Below, piece after piece: positions 16,441 through 26,168 of a stretch of DNA of 64,000 nt; position 1 is the stretch's first letter, and the number at the start of each line of letters is the position of its first letter. The stretch comes from an uncultured Christensenella sp. GTDB lineage: Bacteria > Bacillota > Clostridia > Christensenellales > CAG-917. The notes under the pieces were generated by a model. It searched no databases and had not been told where the DNA came from. It worked only from the letters and a program-made list of their open reading frames with translations. Made by a program: the position numbers and the translations under genes. The stretch is taken from contig CAJTQT010000002.1 in assembly GCA_910578325.1 (NCBI GenBank), positions 62,001 to 126,000 of the forward strand. The letters are read 5' to 3'.

Positions 16441-16448
16441 CTCACATT

Positions 16449-18689
16449 ATGGGTATAAATTTCGGATTAAACGAGCAGCAGGCGCAGGCGGTAGCGGATA
16501 CCGAAGGCGCGATACTGGTTATAGCGGGCGCGGGCAGCGGAAAGACGAGAGTCCTGACGGCGAGAATATGCCATCTGTTGGAGATGGGAGTTTCTCCTTA
16601 CAACATACTTGCGATAACCTTTACAAACAAAGCCGCAAACGAAATGAAAGAGCGTATCGAAGCGGCTATCGGAAGCGCATCTGTCTGGACAAGCACCTTT
16701 CACTCTATGTGTGCGCGGATGCTCCGTTACGATGCGGATAAACTGGGTTATGACAAGGATTTCACGATCTATACTGAGCAGGAAAGTTCCCGTCTGATAA
16801 AGAGAGTGGTTCAAAACGTCAATTCCGCCGATGCGAAGAAGGCGGGCGAGTATCTGTGGCATATATCCAGAGCGAAGACGCTTTCGCTGTCGCCGTCGGC
16901 TTATTACGACGAAATAAAAAACGAAGTTTCCGACGCCAACGAAGTCGCGCTTATATATAAAGCCTATGAAGAGGAACTCAAGCGTTGCAACTGTATGGAC
17001 TTTGACGACTTGCTCCTCAAAACTGCGGAACTCTTTGAAAAGTGTCCCGAAGTGCTTGAAAAGTACTGTGACAGGTTCCATTACGTACACGTAGACGAGT
17101 TTCAGGACACGAACGCATTGCAGTATAAGTTGGTTAGGATGCTTTGTTCGGGCAGAGGAAATCTCTTCGTAGTCGGCGACGAGGATCAGTCTATATACAG
17201 TTGGAGAGGCGCGGAGATTCGTAACATACTTGATTTCAATAAAGATTTTCCGTCTGCTAAGATTTATAAACTGGAACAGAATTATCGCAGTACGACGTCG
17301 ATTTTGCGCGCCGCGAATAACGTAATCAAGTACAATTCAAACCGAAACGAGAAAACGCTTTGGAGCGATATAAAAGAGGAAGATTCCGTAGAATACTACG
17401 AGGCGTATTCGGACAGAGATGAAGCGGGGCAGACGGCAAGGGCTATCAACACGCTTGTCAAGCACGGCAGTACATATCGCGGGATAGCGGTGCTTGTCAG
17501 GGCTAACTCGCTTACGCGACAGTTCGAAGAAGAATTTAATTTGCACGGAATTCCGTATAAAGTGTTCGGCGGATTCAGATTTTTCGAGAGAAAAGAAATC
17601 AAGGATACGCTTGCTTACGTGCGTCTTGCGCTCAATCCGAGCGATAATGACAGCATTTTGCGCGTGGTAAACTATCCTAAGCGAGGAATAGGCGCGTCTT
17701 CGGTACAGGAGTTGCAGGATTATGCTTCTGCGCAAAACGCGACTTATTTTTACGCGTTGCTGAATCCCGACGGGCTGAGCGCGAATACGCGTAAAAAACT
17801 TGCGCCGTTTACGGAAATAGCGATAGATTTAGTAAATGCCGTCAAAACCAAAGACGCGGAGGAGTTTATCAAGTATGTTGTTGAAAGAAGCGGAATATAC
17901 GCCGCGCTTTCATCGAGCGGCGACGCGGAGGACGAAAACAGACTTGAAAATATTCAGGAACTCGCCGCCGCTGTAAAACAGTTTACGCAGGACAATCCCG
18001 AAATGGGAATATCCGAGTTTATGCAGTCAGTCGCGCTTGTTTCCGACACCGACGATATGGACGGTGACGACTACGTCACGATTGCAACAGTGCACGCGGT
18101 GAAAGGTCTCGAATTCGACAACGTGTTTATTGTTGGTATGGAAGAGGGTATTTTCCCCACTCAACGGGCCATAAACAGCGGCGATATAGAAGAGGAGCGG
18201 AGGCTTATGTACGTGGCAATTACTCGCGCGCGTAGAAAACTCTTTGTTCTGAACGCCAGAAGCAGATACAGATTCGGAAAAATAGAGAATCTGCCCAAAA
18301 GCAGATTTGTCGGGGAGATGTCGGGAATACGTCAGTCTGTAAGAGTGGCGAACTCGGATTACGGCTCATCGTCCTTGTATTCAAACGATACGTCGCGAAT
18401 AAAACTTGGCGCGAACAACTCGCTGTCTCAATCGTTCAAGAGCAGATTCGCCGCAGTACAACAATCTGCTAAGAAAGATGATATCGATTACGGTAAATTC
18501 CGCAAGAACGTGATAGTTGAACACAGCAAATTCGGCAAAGGGATTATAATTATGACAAGCGGAGACGGCGAAGACAAGATTGCGTCGATTGCGTTTAACG
18601 GTTTAGGCGTAAAAAGATTCTCGCTTGCAATAGCCGCGGCAAGTTTAAAAATCGTGGGAGAAACCGACGACTTCGACGGGATTTGCTGA
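16449..18689 (+). CDS. pcrA: UvrD/PcrA-type superfamily 1 DNA helicase
   Basis: 746 residues, the usual PcrA length. It unwinds DNA 3'-5' in repair and replication and removes recombinase filaments. Motifs in order: Q motif GLNEQQAQAV, Walker A GAGSGKT (27-33), TFTNKAANEMKERI (Ia), VDEFQDTNALQY (II), GDEDQSIYSWRGA (III), QNYRST (IV), TVHAVKGLEFDNVFIVGMEEGIFP (V) and EEERRLMYVAITRA (VI). The C-terminal tail includes IVEHSKFGKGIII, matching the conserved PcrA end module. There is no Shine-Dalgarno and none would fit, because the -10 box ends eight bases before the ATG. ligA follows 117 bases later, as in Bacillus (pcrA-ligA), so the two probably share transcription. Confidence 0.95.
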   Translation: MGINFGLNEQQAQAVADTEGAILVIAGAGSGKTRVLTARICHLLEMGVSPYNILAITFTNKAANEMKERIEAAIGSASVWTSTFHSMCARMLRYDADKLGYDKDFTIYTEQESSRLIKRVVQNVNSADAKKAGEYLWHISRAKTLSLSPSAYYDEIKNEVSDANEVALIYKAYEEELKRCNCMDFDDLLLKTAELFEKCPEVLEKYCDRFHYVHVDEFQDTNALQYKLVRMLCSGRGNLFVVGDEDQSIYSWRGAEIRNILDFNKDFPSAKIYKLEQNYRSTTSILRAANNVIKYNSNRNEKTLWSDIKEEDSVEYYEAYSDRDEAGQTARAINTLVKHGSTYRGIAVLVRANSLTRQFEEEFNLHGIPYKVFGGFRFFERKEIKDTLAYVRLALNPSDNDSILRVVNYPKRGIGASSVQELQDYASAQNATYFYALLNPDGLSANTRKKLAPFTEIAIDLVNAVKTKDAEEFIKYVVERSGIYAALSSSGDAEDENRLENIQELAAAVKQFTQDNPEMGISEFMQSVALVSDTDDMDGDDYVTIATVHAVKGLEFDNVFIVGMEEGIFPTQRAINSGDIEEERRLMYVAITRARRKLFVLNARSRYRFGKIENLPKSRFVGEMSGIRQSVRVANSDYGSSSLYSNDTSRIKLGANNSLSQSFKSRFAAVQQSAKKDDIDYGKFRKNVIVEHSKFGKGIIIMTSGDGEDKIASIAFNGLGVKRFSLAIAAASLKIVGETDDFDGIC

Positions 18690-18806
18690 GTGTTTTAAAT
18701 GATTTGAATAGTATAAAAGGTTATCTCAAAGAATAATCTTAATGATTGCTAAGTCCTGCAAGTTTGCGGATTTGCAAAACTTGGTATAGCGATAGCAGAG
18801 GTCTAT

Positions 18807-20765
18807 ATGGATAATTCGCAAAGAATGAAACAACTTGTCGAAACTCTCAACGAATGGGCAAGATTATACTATGAAGAAGACGCTCCCGTAGTGGCGGACG
18901 CCGAGTACGACAAACTTTACGACGAGTTACGCAGGCTTGAAAAAGAATCGGGATATTCATTTGCCGACAGTCCGACGCGCAGAGTAGGCGGCGCGCCACA
19001 AAAAAAATTCGAACAGTCGAAGCATCTCGGTCGCCTGTACAGTCTCGATAAATGCCAGACTTCCGAGGAGTTCGAAGAGTGGTGCAACAGAATAGTCAAA
19101 GCGGTTGGGGGATTGCCGGAACTTACTTGCGAATATAAATTCGACGGACTTACGCTCAATCTTTTGTATGAAAGCGGCAAACTCATAAAGGCGACGACTC
19201 GCGGAGACGGCGTTGTCGGAGAAGTGGTTACAGCACAGGTGAAAACCATAAAAAAACTTCCTCAAAAGATATCGTATAAGGGCAGAATAGAAATACAGGG
19301 AGAGGGTGTATTGCGTTTGAGCAGGCTTGCCAAATACAATGCCACAGCAAGCGAACCGCTTAAAAACGCACGCAACGGAGCGGCGGGCGCGATACGCAAT
19401 ATCAACCCCGCGGTGACTGCGGAAAGAGGTTTGAGTTTTTTTGCTTACAATATCGGATACAGCGAAAAGTCTTTTGGTACACAGGCGAGTATGCGACAGT
19501 TCCTAAAAGACGAAGGTTTTGAAACCGAAGGAGCGTTTAGCGTTGTAAACAGTGTATCTAATGCGCTCGATTTTGCTAATGAGACAGATTCTGTGCGGGA
19601 GAAACTTGATTATTTAATAGACGGCGCGGTGTTTAAAGTAAACGATACCGCATTACGCGACGAGATTGGATTTACTGAAAAATTTCCGAAATGGGCGGTT
19701 GCATATAAATTTAAGGCGGACGAGATGACGACGCGTCTCAACGACGTCGTTTGGCAGGTATCGAGAAGCGCGAAACTAAATCCCATAGCCCTGCTCGAAC
19801 CGGTGGATATCGGCGGAGTTACGGTGTCGCGCGCCACTTTGAACAACTACGGCGACATTATGAAGAAAGGAGTGCGCATAGGCGACAGAGTGTTTGTCAG
19901 GCGCAGTAACGACGTTATTCCCGAAATAACGGGGGTTGCGTCCGAAGATGAGAATGCAAAACAAATCGAAAAACCCTCAGTCTGTCCCGTTTGCAGTTCG
20001 CCAGTAAAGGAGGTGGGAGCGTTTCTTTACTGTACGGGAGAGCAGTGCGCGCCACAGACGATAGCGAGTATTGACCATTTCGCGTCCAAAGACGCTATGG
20101 ATATTGACGGATTTTCTGAGAAAACCGCAGAACAGTTTTACAATGAAATCGGCTTGAAATCGGCTGTGGAACTTATGAATCTTACAAGTTTCGATCTGTA
20201 CGGACTGGAAGGATTCGGAGATAAGAAAATTTCGAATCTGTTAAACGCGATAGACGCTTCAAAACATACGACCACGGAAAGATTCGTTTTTGCGCTCGGG
20301 ATAGACGGAATAGGAAAAAAGACGGCAAAGGATTTGGTAAAGAGGTTCAAAACTCTTGAAAATCTGCAAAATGCGACTGTCGAGGAGTTAAATTCGGTAG
20401 ACGGAATCGGCGGAATACTGGCAAACAACGTATACGAATATTTCCGAGACGAAAAGAACCTCAAATACGTTTCGGATTTGATAAAAAGCGGAATAACTTT
20501 TGAAATAAGCGAGCAGAAGAGCGGCGTTTTCGAGGGTATGAGAATAGTGCTTACGGGATCTCTTCCGACCTATAAGAGAGGCGAGGCTACAGCGCTCATC
20601 GAAGAGAACGGCGGAGAGGTTGCAAGTTCGGTTTCTAAAACCGTGGATATGGTACTTGCAGGCGAGGACGCGGGATCCAAACTCGAAAAAGCGCAGAAAC
20701 TCGGGATAAAAATCATAGACGAAGACGAGTTTAGAAAGATGCTGGGGATTTTGACGGAAGCATAA
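18807..20765 (+). CDS. ligA: NAD-dependent DNA ligase
   Basis: 652 residues. It seals nicks using NAD+ in replication and repair. An N-terminal Ia domain (YYEEDAPVVADAEYDKLYDEL) precedes the adenylation site K111 in CEYKFDG. The OB fold follows, then a four-Cys zinc finger CPVC..YC..QC near residues 393-416, helix-hairpin-helix repeats (GFGDKKISNLL, GIDGIGKKTAKDL, VDGIGGILANNV) and a C-terminal BRCT domain (MRIVLTGSLPTYKRGEATALIEENGG). All domains of a bacterial LigA are present and the length is normal. GCAGAGGTC precedes the ATG. It lies downstream of pcrA in the same direction, the common Firmicutes pairing. Confidence 0.97.
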   Translation: MDNSQRMKQLVETLNEWARLYYEEDAPVVADAEYDKLYDELRRLEKESGYSFADSPTRRVGGAPQKKFEQSKHLGRLYSLDKCQTSEEFEEWCNRIVKAVGGLPELTCEYKFDGLTLNLLYESGKLIKATTRGDGVVGEVVTAQVKTIKKLPQKISYKGRIEIQGEGVLRLSRLAKYNATASEPLKNARNGAAGAIRNINPAVTAERGLSFFAYNIGYSEKSFGTQASMRQFLKDEGFETEGAFSVVNSVSNALDFANETDSVREKLDYLIDGAVFKVNDTALRDEIGFTEKFPKWAVAYKFKADEMTTRLNDVVWQVSRSAKLNPIALLEPVDIGGVTVSRATLNNYGDIMKKGVRIGDRVFVRRSNDVIPEITGVASEDENAKQIEKPSVCPVCSSPVKEVGAFLYCTGEQCAPQTIASIDHFASKDAMDIDGFSEKTAEQFYNEIGLKSAVELMNLTSFDLYGLEGFGDKKISNLLNAIDASKHTTTERFVFALGIDGIGKKTAKDLVKRFKTLENLQNATVEELNSVDGIGGILANNVYEYFRDEKNLKYVSDLIKSGITFEISEQKSGVFEGMRIVLTGSLPTYKRGEATALIEENGGEVASSVSKTVDMVLAGEDAGSKLEKAQKLGIKIIDEDEFRKMLGILTEA

Positions 20766-20879
20766 GTTTTAAGTCTGCAAAGCAGTCTGTCAAAATCGAA
20801 TTTTCGGAAAGTGAATACGCGTTTTAAAAGCAAGTTTCGCAAATTTTTAAACTATTTGAAATTCAGATGCCGCAAACGG

Positions 20880-20908
20880 TTGTTTTGCGGCTATAATTAT
20901 GTTATGAT
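20880..20908 (+). promoter_or_regulatory. Promoter of the yicC-gmk-rpoZ-coaBC-priA block
   Basis: TTGTTT (20880-20885), a 17-base spacer and TATGAT (20903-20908). A TATAAT also lies inside the spacer (20892-20897). An 8-bp inverted repeat GCCGCAAA/TTTGCGGC (20869-20891) overlaps the -35 region and may be the end of the ligA transcript. Confidence 0.6.
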
Positions 20909-20929
20909 GTTTTAAATATTTTAGGCAGG

Positions 20930-20939
20930 TACGCGCGTA
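20930..20939. promoter_or_regulatory. Palindrome TACGCGCGTA overlapping the yicC start
   Basis: A perfect 10-bp palindrome whose last base is the A of the yicC ATG. The same palindrome lies in the leaders of pheS (45001) and miaB (56081). Confidence 0.6.
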
Positions 20940-21817
20940 TGTACAGTATGACCGGCTACGGAAAGGGCGTTGCGAGCGATTGCGGAAAGTCGATAACCGT
21001 AGAAATTAAAACCGTGAACCACAGATATCTCGATTTGTGTCTGAAAACTCCGAGGAATTTTCTATTTGTCGAAGACGCCGTTAAAAAGGCTGTCGGAGGG
21101 GCGATTTCGAGAGGACACGCGGATTTGTTTCTCACCTATGAGCAGACTTCGGTTTCGGAAGGCGCATACACTGTCGACGTAGAACTTGCCAGAGAGTATT
21201 TATCCGCGGTAAAAAAACTTACGGACGGGATAGGCAATATCGAGGATGATTTTTCGGTTTCAGCGTTGTTGAAAGTGCCCGACGTGGTGAAACGCGAACA
21301 GCCTGTCGAAGACGAAAACCTGCTTGCAAAACTCGTGTTATCCGCGCTTGACATTGCGCTTTGCAATCTCAAAGAAATGCGCAGAAAGGAAGGAGAATCG
21401 CTTAAAGCGGATATTTCTGCCAAACTTTGCAATATAGAACAGTCGCTTCAAAAGATAAAAGAGCGCGCTCCCAAAGTCGTTGCGGAGTACAAAGAGAATA
21501 TAGAGGCGCGAATAGCGGAAGTTTTGGTTCCGTCTAAAATCGATATGCAGCGTCTTGCAACCGAGGTAGCGTTGTTTGCCGACCGTTGCGCTATAGACGA
21601 GGAAATTACAAGGCTCACGGCTCACATTGCGCATATGCGCGCGCTGCTTGAAACGCAGGAACCTGTGGGCAGAAAAATGGATTTTCTTGTGCAGGAGTTC
21701 AACCGCGAGACGAATACTATCGGCTCGAAGGCGAACGATATGAGTATCACTTCTGAGGTGCTTGCAATAAAGAACGAAATAGAAAAAATAAGGGAGCAAT
21801 CCGCAAATATAGAATAA
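20939..21817 (+). CDS. yicC: YicC/YloC family endoribonuclease
   Basis: 292 residues. It begins with the family signature MYSMTGYGKG, followed by VEIKTVNHRYLDLCLKTPRNF, and ends with the DUF1732 block (PVGRKMDFLVQEFNRETNTIGSKA). E. coli YicC is known as an RNase acting on small RNAs; the Firmicutes role is less clear. It starts the conserved block with gmk, rpoZ, coaBC and priA, the same order as Bacillus yloC-ylzA-gmk-rpoZ. The short remA (ylzA) gene normally between yicC and gmk is absent: only 58 bases separate them. Translation initiation may use the AGGCAGG 8-12 bases before the ATG; the start codon overlaps a palindrome. Confidence 0.93.
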   Translation: MYSMTGYGKGVASDCGKSITVEIKTVNHRYLDLCLKTPRNFLFVEDAVKKAVGGAISRGHADLFLTYEQTSVSEGAYTVDVELAREYLSAVKKLTDGIGNIEDDFSVSALLKVPDVVKREQPVEDENLLAKLVLSALDIALCNLKEMRRKEGESLKADISAKLCNIEQSLQKIKERAPKVVAEYKENIEARIAEVLVPSKIDMQRLATEVALFADRCAIDEEITRLTAHIAHMRALLETQEPVGRKMDFLVQEFNRETNTIGSKANDMSITSEVLAIKNEIEKIREQSANIE

Positions 21818-21875
21818 ACGACCGAGCAGACCTCGGTTGAAAACACCGAAAGGGCTGTCGGAGCAAGGACTTAAT

Positions 21876-22487
21876 ATGAAAGACGAACAAGGTATGCTGA
21901 TAGTGGTTTCGGGGTTTAGCGGCGTCGGCAAAGGCACCGTTGTACAGATGGTGTTCGACAGCCTTCCGAATTTACAGTTTTCGATTTCGTGCACGACGCG
22001 CAAGCCGCGTTCGGGCGAAGAAAACGGCGTGAATTATTTCTTTCTCACAGAGGATGAGTTCGAACGTAAAATCGCAAACGATGAGTTTGTAGAGTATACT
22101 AAAACGTTTACAAACTATTACGGCACTCTCAAAAGCGAGATAGACAAGCCGTTATCGAGGGGAGTGGACGTTTTGCTCGAACTCAACGTTGTAGGCGCGC
22201 GGCGCATAAAGGAAATGTATCCCGACAGCGTTACCGTGTTTATAACTCCGCCTTCGATAGATACTTTGAAGGCAAGGCTTATAGGAAGAGGCACCGAGAC
22301 CGAAGACAGTATCGTACGTAGATTGAGAGAGATAGAAAACGAGAGCAAGGACATCGAAAAATACGACTATTGCGTCACAAACAACGTCGCCCGCACCTGT
22401 GCGGACGAAATAGTGGGAATAATCCGCAGCGAACATCTTAAAGTGTCGCGGCAAAACGTAAAAAATTTATTTAAAGCAGAGGTATAA
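21876..22487 (+). CDS. gmk: Guanylate kinase
   Basis: 203 residues. It phosphorylates GMP to GDP for nucleotide supply. I chose ATG 21876, which has CAAGGA at a 7-base distance; an in-frame TTG at 21837 has no support. The P-loop reads GFSGVGKGT, the GMP-binding segment is STRKPRSGEENGVNYFF in family alignment (here CTTRKPRSGEENGVNYFF), and the lid and second GMP contact (YYGTLKSEID) are present. The length and order are typical. rpoZ follows after 4 bases, so the genes are co-transcribed. Confidence 0.96.
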   Translation: MKDEQGMLIVVSGFSGVGKGTVVQMVFDSLPNLQFSISCTTRKPRSGEENGVNYFFLTEDEFERKIANDEFVEYTKTFTNYYGTLKSEIDKPLSRGVDVLLELNVVGARRIKEMYPDSVTVFITPPSIDTLKARLIGRGTETEDSIVRRLREIENESKDIEKYDYCVTNNVARTCADEIVGIIRSEHLKVSRQNVKNLFKAEV

Positions 22488-22491
22488 ATCT

Positions 22492-22686
22492 ATGATGATT
22501 GACCCCCCCATTGACAAACTTATCAAACGCGCCGAGTGCAGATATGCGCTTACATGCGCAGTCGCAAAACGCACAAGGGAACTCGTCACCAGCGACAGTA
22601 ACGAACTTGCAGAAAGCGGAGATAAACCCATTTCGCACGCTTGCAAGGAAATCTACGAAGGCAAGATTAAAATAGTACACGGCTGA
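22492..22686 (+). CDS. rpoZ: RNA polymerase omega subunit
   Basis: 64 residues, the expected size for omega. The conserved start is MIDPPIDKLIKRAECRYALTCAVAKRTREL, where the omega fold helix A-T-AKR-R is easily seen. Omega stabilises the beta-prime subunit and helps assembly. It lies between gmk and coaBC, as in Bacillus and many Clostridia, and its TGA overlaps the coaBC ATG by one base, so translation is coupled. Confidence 0.95.
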   Translation: MMIDPPIDKLIKRAECRYALTCAVAKRTRELVTSDSNELAESGDKPISHACKEIYEGKIKIVHG

Positions 22687-23867
22687 TGCTTTACGGAAAG
22701 AACGTTGTACTCGGAGTAAGCGGCGGAATCGCGTGCTATAAGGCGTGCGAAATAGTTTCGCGGCTTAAAAAGGCGGGAGCGGACGTGGACGTCATTATGA
22801 CGGAACACGCCCGTGAGTTCGTTGCGCCTCTGACGTTTCAGACTCTTGCAAAATCGGCGGTCGTAACAGACGAATTCGCTGCGGTCAAGGAGTACGATAT
22901 AAAGCACATATCGCTTGCAAAGAAGGCGGACATACTGGTTGTCGCTCCCGCAACGGCAAACGTCATTGCTAAGTTTGCCTGTGGCATTGCAGACGATTTG
23001 CTGTCCACTACGTATCTTGCCTGCAATGCGCCTAAACTCATTTGTCCGGCGATGAACGTCAATATGTACGAAGACGAAGCGACTTGTACGAATATAGCAT
23101 TGCTGTCTCAAAGAGGCGTGGAGTTTTGCGAGCCTGACGAGGGTTTGCTTGCCTGCGGAGACGTAGGCAAAGGCAGAATGGCGGAGCCGGAGCAGATAGT
23201 GCGGACTATAACTCGTATGCTTACGCCGTCTCAGGATCTGCACGGAAAAACCGTGCTTATAACCGCAGGCGGAACGGAAGAGAATATCGACGCCGTACGT
23301 GTAATATCGAATCGCTCGTCCGGCAAGATGGGCGCGGCAATCGCACAATCCTGTCTGGACAGAGGGGCAAAGGTTGTGTTCGTGTACGGTAATATCACCG
23401 TCGAACCTCCCAAAGGCGTACAGGCGGTTAAGGTGCGCACAACGCAGGAGATGTTTGACGTGTGCAATTCTGAATTTAAGGAAGCGGATATAGCGATTCT
23501 TGCAGGCGCGCCCGCCGATTACAGACCGGTGTGCGAGAATAAAAATAAGTTCAAAGGCGACCGTCTTACTCTTGAATTCGAGAAGAATCCCGATATTGCA
23601 AAATCCCTCGGCGAAAATAAGGGGGAGCGCAAACTTGTCATATTTGCCGCGGAAACGGAGAATCTGATAAGCAACGCGGAGGAAAAACTGAAAAAGAAGC
23701 ACGCCGATTTAGTCGTTGCCAACGACGTGACGGCAGAGGGTGCAGGGTTTAACTCAGATACTAATATAGCCACGATTATAGACGCAAGAGGAAACTGTAC
23801 GGAAAGCGGAAAAGTCGGCAAGCGCGCGCTTGCGGATCTGATAATAGACAGGGTGCTTGCGCTATGA
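22686..23867 (+). CDS. coaBC: Bifunctional phosphopantothenoylcysteine decarboxylase/synthase
   Basis: 393 residues. It makes 4'-phosphopantetheine from 4'-phosphopantothenate and cysteine using CTP and FMN, in CoA biosynthesis. The N-terminal CoaC half has VLGVSGGIACYKACEIVSRL, the APATANVIAKFA FMN site and PAMNVNMYE with the substrate-binding Asn/Met. The C-terminal CoaB half begins near residue 190 with ITAGGTEENIDAVRVISNRSSGKMG and holds LAGAPADYRP and KKHADLVVANDV. The family length is about 400, so it is complete. Its end overlaps the priA start by 4 bases. Confidence 0.96.
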   Translation: MLYGKNVVLGVSGGIACYKACEIVSRLKKAGADVDVIMTEHAREFVAPLTFQTLAKSAVVTDEFAAVKEYDIKHISLAKKADILVVAPATANVIAKFACGIADDLLSTTYLACNAPKLICPAMNVNMYEDEATCTNIALLSQRGVEFCEPDEGLLACGDVGKGRMAEPEQIVRTITRMLTPSQDLHGKTVLITAGGTEENIDAVRVISNRSSGKMGAAIAQSCLDRGAKVVFVYGNITVEPPKGVQAVKVRTTQEMFDVCNSEFKEADIAILAGAPADYRPVCENKNKFKGDRLTLEFEKNPDIAKSLGENKGERKLVIFAAETENLISNAEEKLKKKHADLVVANDVTAEGAGFNSDTNIATIIDARGNCTESGKVGKRALADLIIDRVLAL

Positions 23868-26038
23868 TTTTACAGGTCATAGTAGATATCTCCACTAACG
23901 ACATTGACCGAACTTTCGACTATGAAGGCGAGGATATGCCCGTAGGAAGCAGGGTATCCGTCGAGTTCGGCAAAAAGAGACTTATAGGTTTTGTGATAGG
24001 CAAAAGCGAAAAGTCGGAGTACGGAAATCTAAAAGAGGCGAAATATATAGACACACCTATAAGTTCCGAGCAGTTGGAACTTATGTATTTTATGAGGGAG
24101 GCTTATCATCTCAGATACATAGACGTGCTGAGACTGTTTGTGCCCTCCAAACTCAGAGAGGAAAAAGATCCCGAGTATACAAAAAAATATCTACGAATCG
24201 ACGATGAACGCACTTTGGAAGAACTTGTAGACGTCGTGGGAAAAGCGGCGAAAAAGCAACTCGAAGCGTTGAAGTATCTTGCTTCGAACAGCGGTGAGTT
24301 CCTGAGCGTGATGAACATAAAATTCGGCGTATCCGCGGTAAACGGATTGAGAGATAAAGGCGTAGTGATTGAAAGCGCGGTGCACGAGCGCAATACGCCG
24401 ATGCAAACGCTGAAAAAACAGGATAAGAATATTACGCTTACGCCGTCGCAGGCTAAGGCGGTTGAAAAGATTGCGCGCGGAAAAGGCGTTTTTCTTCTTC
24501 ACGGCGTAACGGGATCGGGAAAGACCGAGATTTACGAGCGTGTTATCGAATATATGCTTGCGGACGGAAAAACTGCGATTATGCTCGTGCCTGAAATATC
24601 TCTTACTCCGCAGATGCTGGGGTTGTTCCGCGCGCGTTTCGGCGACCGCGTTGCTATACTGCACAGCGGACTGAACGCAAGCGAACGTTACGACGAGTGG
24701 AAACGTCTCAAAGACGGAGAGGCAAAGATTGCCATAGGCGCAAGATCGGCTATTTTTGCACCGCTTGAGAATCTCGGAGTGATTATTATCGACGAAGAAC
24801 ACGATTCCAGTTATCTCAGCGAATCGAATCCGAGATATGACACTAAAAGCGTTGCAAAATTCAGGGCGCATCTGTCGGGAGCGGCGCTTGTACTCGGTTC
24901 CGCTACCCCTGATATGGAGTCGTATCTTGCCGCCGGACGCGGAGAGTATACGCTTATAACTTTGCCCGAACGCATATCGAAACATAAACTTCCCGAAATG
25001 GAAATCGTCGATATGGTGCAGGAGTTCAGAAGCGGAAACAGGTCGGTTTTTTCTATGTCGCTCATAGAAGCGATCGGGGATACGCTGAACAGAGGCGAAC
25101 AGGCGATGCTGTTTCTGAACCGCCGCGGATTTGCTTCGTTTATAAAATGCAAAGAGTGCGGATACGTTGCAAAGTGCGAAGACTGCGACGTTTCGCTTAC
25201 ATACCATAAAGAGGACAACGAACTGAAATGCCACTATTGCGGCCGCAGATACCACGCTTTGACTAAGTGTACGAACTGCGGAAGCACGCAGATAAAACAA
25301 GGACGTATAGGCACTGAAAAGATTGTGGAGGAACTCAAATCCTTTTTCCCGAACGTGCGTACTTTGCGTATGGATAACGATACGACCTCCCGCAGAGACA
25401 GTTATTTTAAGATACTGTCGGCATTCGGGGAACATAAGGCGGACATGCTTGTCGGAACGCAGATGATAGCCAAAGGTCACGACTTTTCAAACGTGACTCT
25501 GGTGGGCATACTCGAAGCCGACGCCGCGCTTTACTTCAGCGATTACCGTTCCTCGGAACGTACCTTTCAACTTATCACGCAGGTGGCGGGGCGCGCGGGA
25601 CGCGCGGAAAAACAGGGACGGGTAATATTGCAGACTTATGCGCCGCGTCATTACGTTTTTCAGTTTGCCAAGACGTATGACTATGCGGGATTTTTCAAGA
25701 AGGAAATCAATACTCGTCTCGTAACCAAATTTCCGCCTTATACTAAAATCGTGCGCGTACTCGTGACGTCGCTGGAAGAACAGGACGCCGTCGACTGCAC
25801 GAGAAACGTATACAGGTCCGTGCAGACGCTTGAAAAAGAATACGGCAAATTCGTCTATCTAGGCGCGCAGAAATCGCCCGTTACGCGAATGAACGGCTTG
25901 ATACGATATCAGGTGCTTATGCGGATAGAACCCGATATTTTCGGCGCGGTTATGCCAAAGATTTATCAGACCGCCGATGAAAACCGTCCTAAGAGGGGAA
26001 ATATATTTGTGGAAATAAATCCGCAGAGTTTGATATAA
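23864..26038 (+). CDS. priA: Primosomal replication restart helicase PriA
   Basis: 724 residues. It recognises stalled forks and reloads the replicative helicase. The N-terminal DNA-binding domain is followed by Walker A GVTGSGKTEIYE, the DEEH box IIIDEEHDSSYLSE, a zinc-binding insertion with paired Cys (CKECGYVAKCEDC and CHYCG..CTNCGS) and helicase motifs GTQMIAKGHDF and QVAGRAGRAEKQGRVILQTY. Length and motif order are typical. It overlaps coaBC by 4 bases and is followed 130 bases later by def, matching the Bacillus order coaBC-priA-def-fmt. Confidence 0.96.
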   Translation: MILQVIVDISTNDIDRTFDYEGEDMPVGSRVSVEFGKKRLIGFVIGKSEKSEYGNLKEAKYIDTPISSEQLELMYFMREAYHLRYIDVLRLFVPSKLREEKDPEYTKKYLRIDDERTLEELVDVVGKAAKKQLEALKYLASNSGEFLSVMNIKFGVSAVNGLRDKGVVIESAVHERNTPMQTLKKQDKNITLTPSQAKAVEKIARGKGVFLLHGVTGSGKTEIYERVIEYMLADGKTAIMLVPEISLTPQMLGLFRARFGDRVAILHSGLNASERYDEWKRLKDGEAKIAIGARSAIFAPLENLGVIIIDEEHDSSYLSESNPRYDTKSVAKFRAHLSGAALVLGSATPDMESYLAAGRGEYTLITLPERISKHKLPEMEIVDMVQEFRSGNRSVFSMSLIEAIGDTLNRGEQAMLFLNRRGFASFIKCKECGYVAKCEDCDVSLTYHKEDNELKCHYCGRRYHALTKCTNCGSTQIKQGRIGTEKIVEELKSFFPNVRTLRMDNDTTSRRDSYFKILSAFGEHKADMLVGTQMIAKGHDFSNVTLVGILEADAALYFSDYRSSERTFQLITQVAGRAGRAEKQGRVILQTYAPRHYVFQFAKTYDYAGFFKKEINTRLVTKFPPYTKIVRVLVTSLEEQDAVDCTRNVYRSVQTLEKEYGKFVYLGAQKSPVTRMNGLIRYQVLMRIEPDIFGAVMPKIYQTADENRPKRGNIFVEINPQSLI

Positions 26039-26168
26039 GGGAATGCAATCAATGCGCGCAAACGGGTTTTGAAAGTAACAAAGTGCGGACTGAAACTTAA
26101 TGTTTGTTTGCGGATAAATTGAGGCGCGTAAGCGTAGGATAACAGAAACTATAACCGACAGGTGAACT

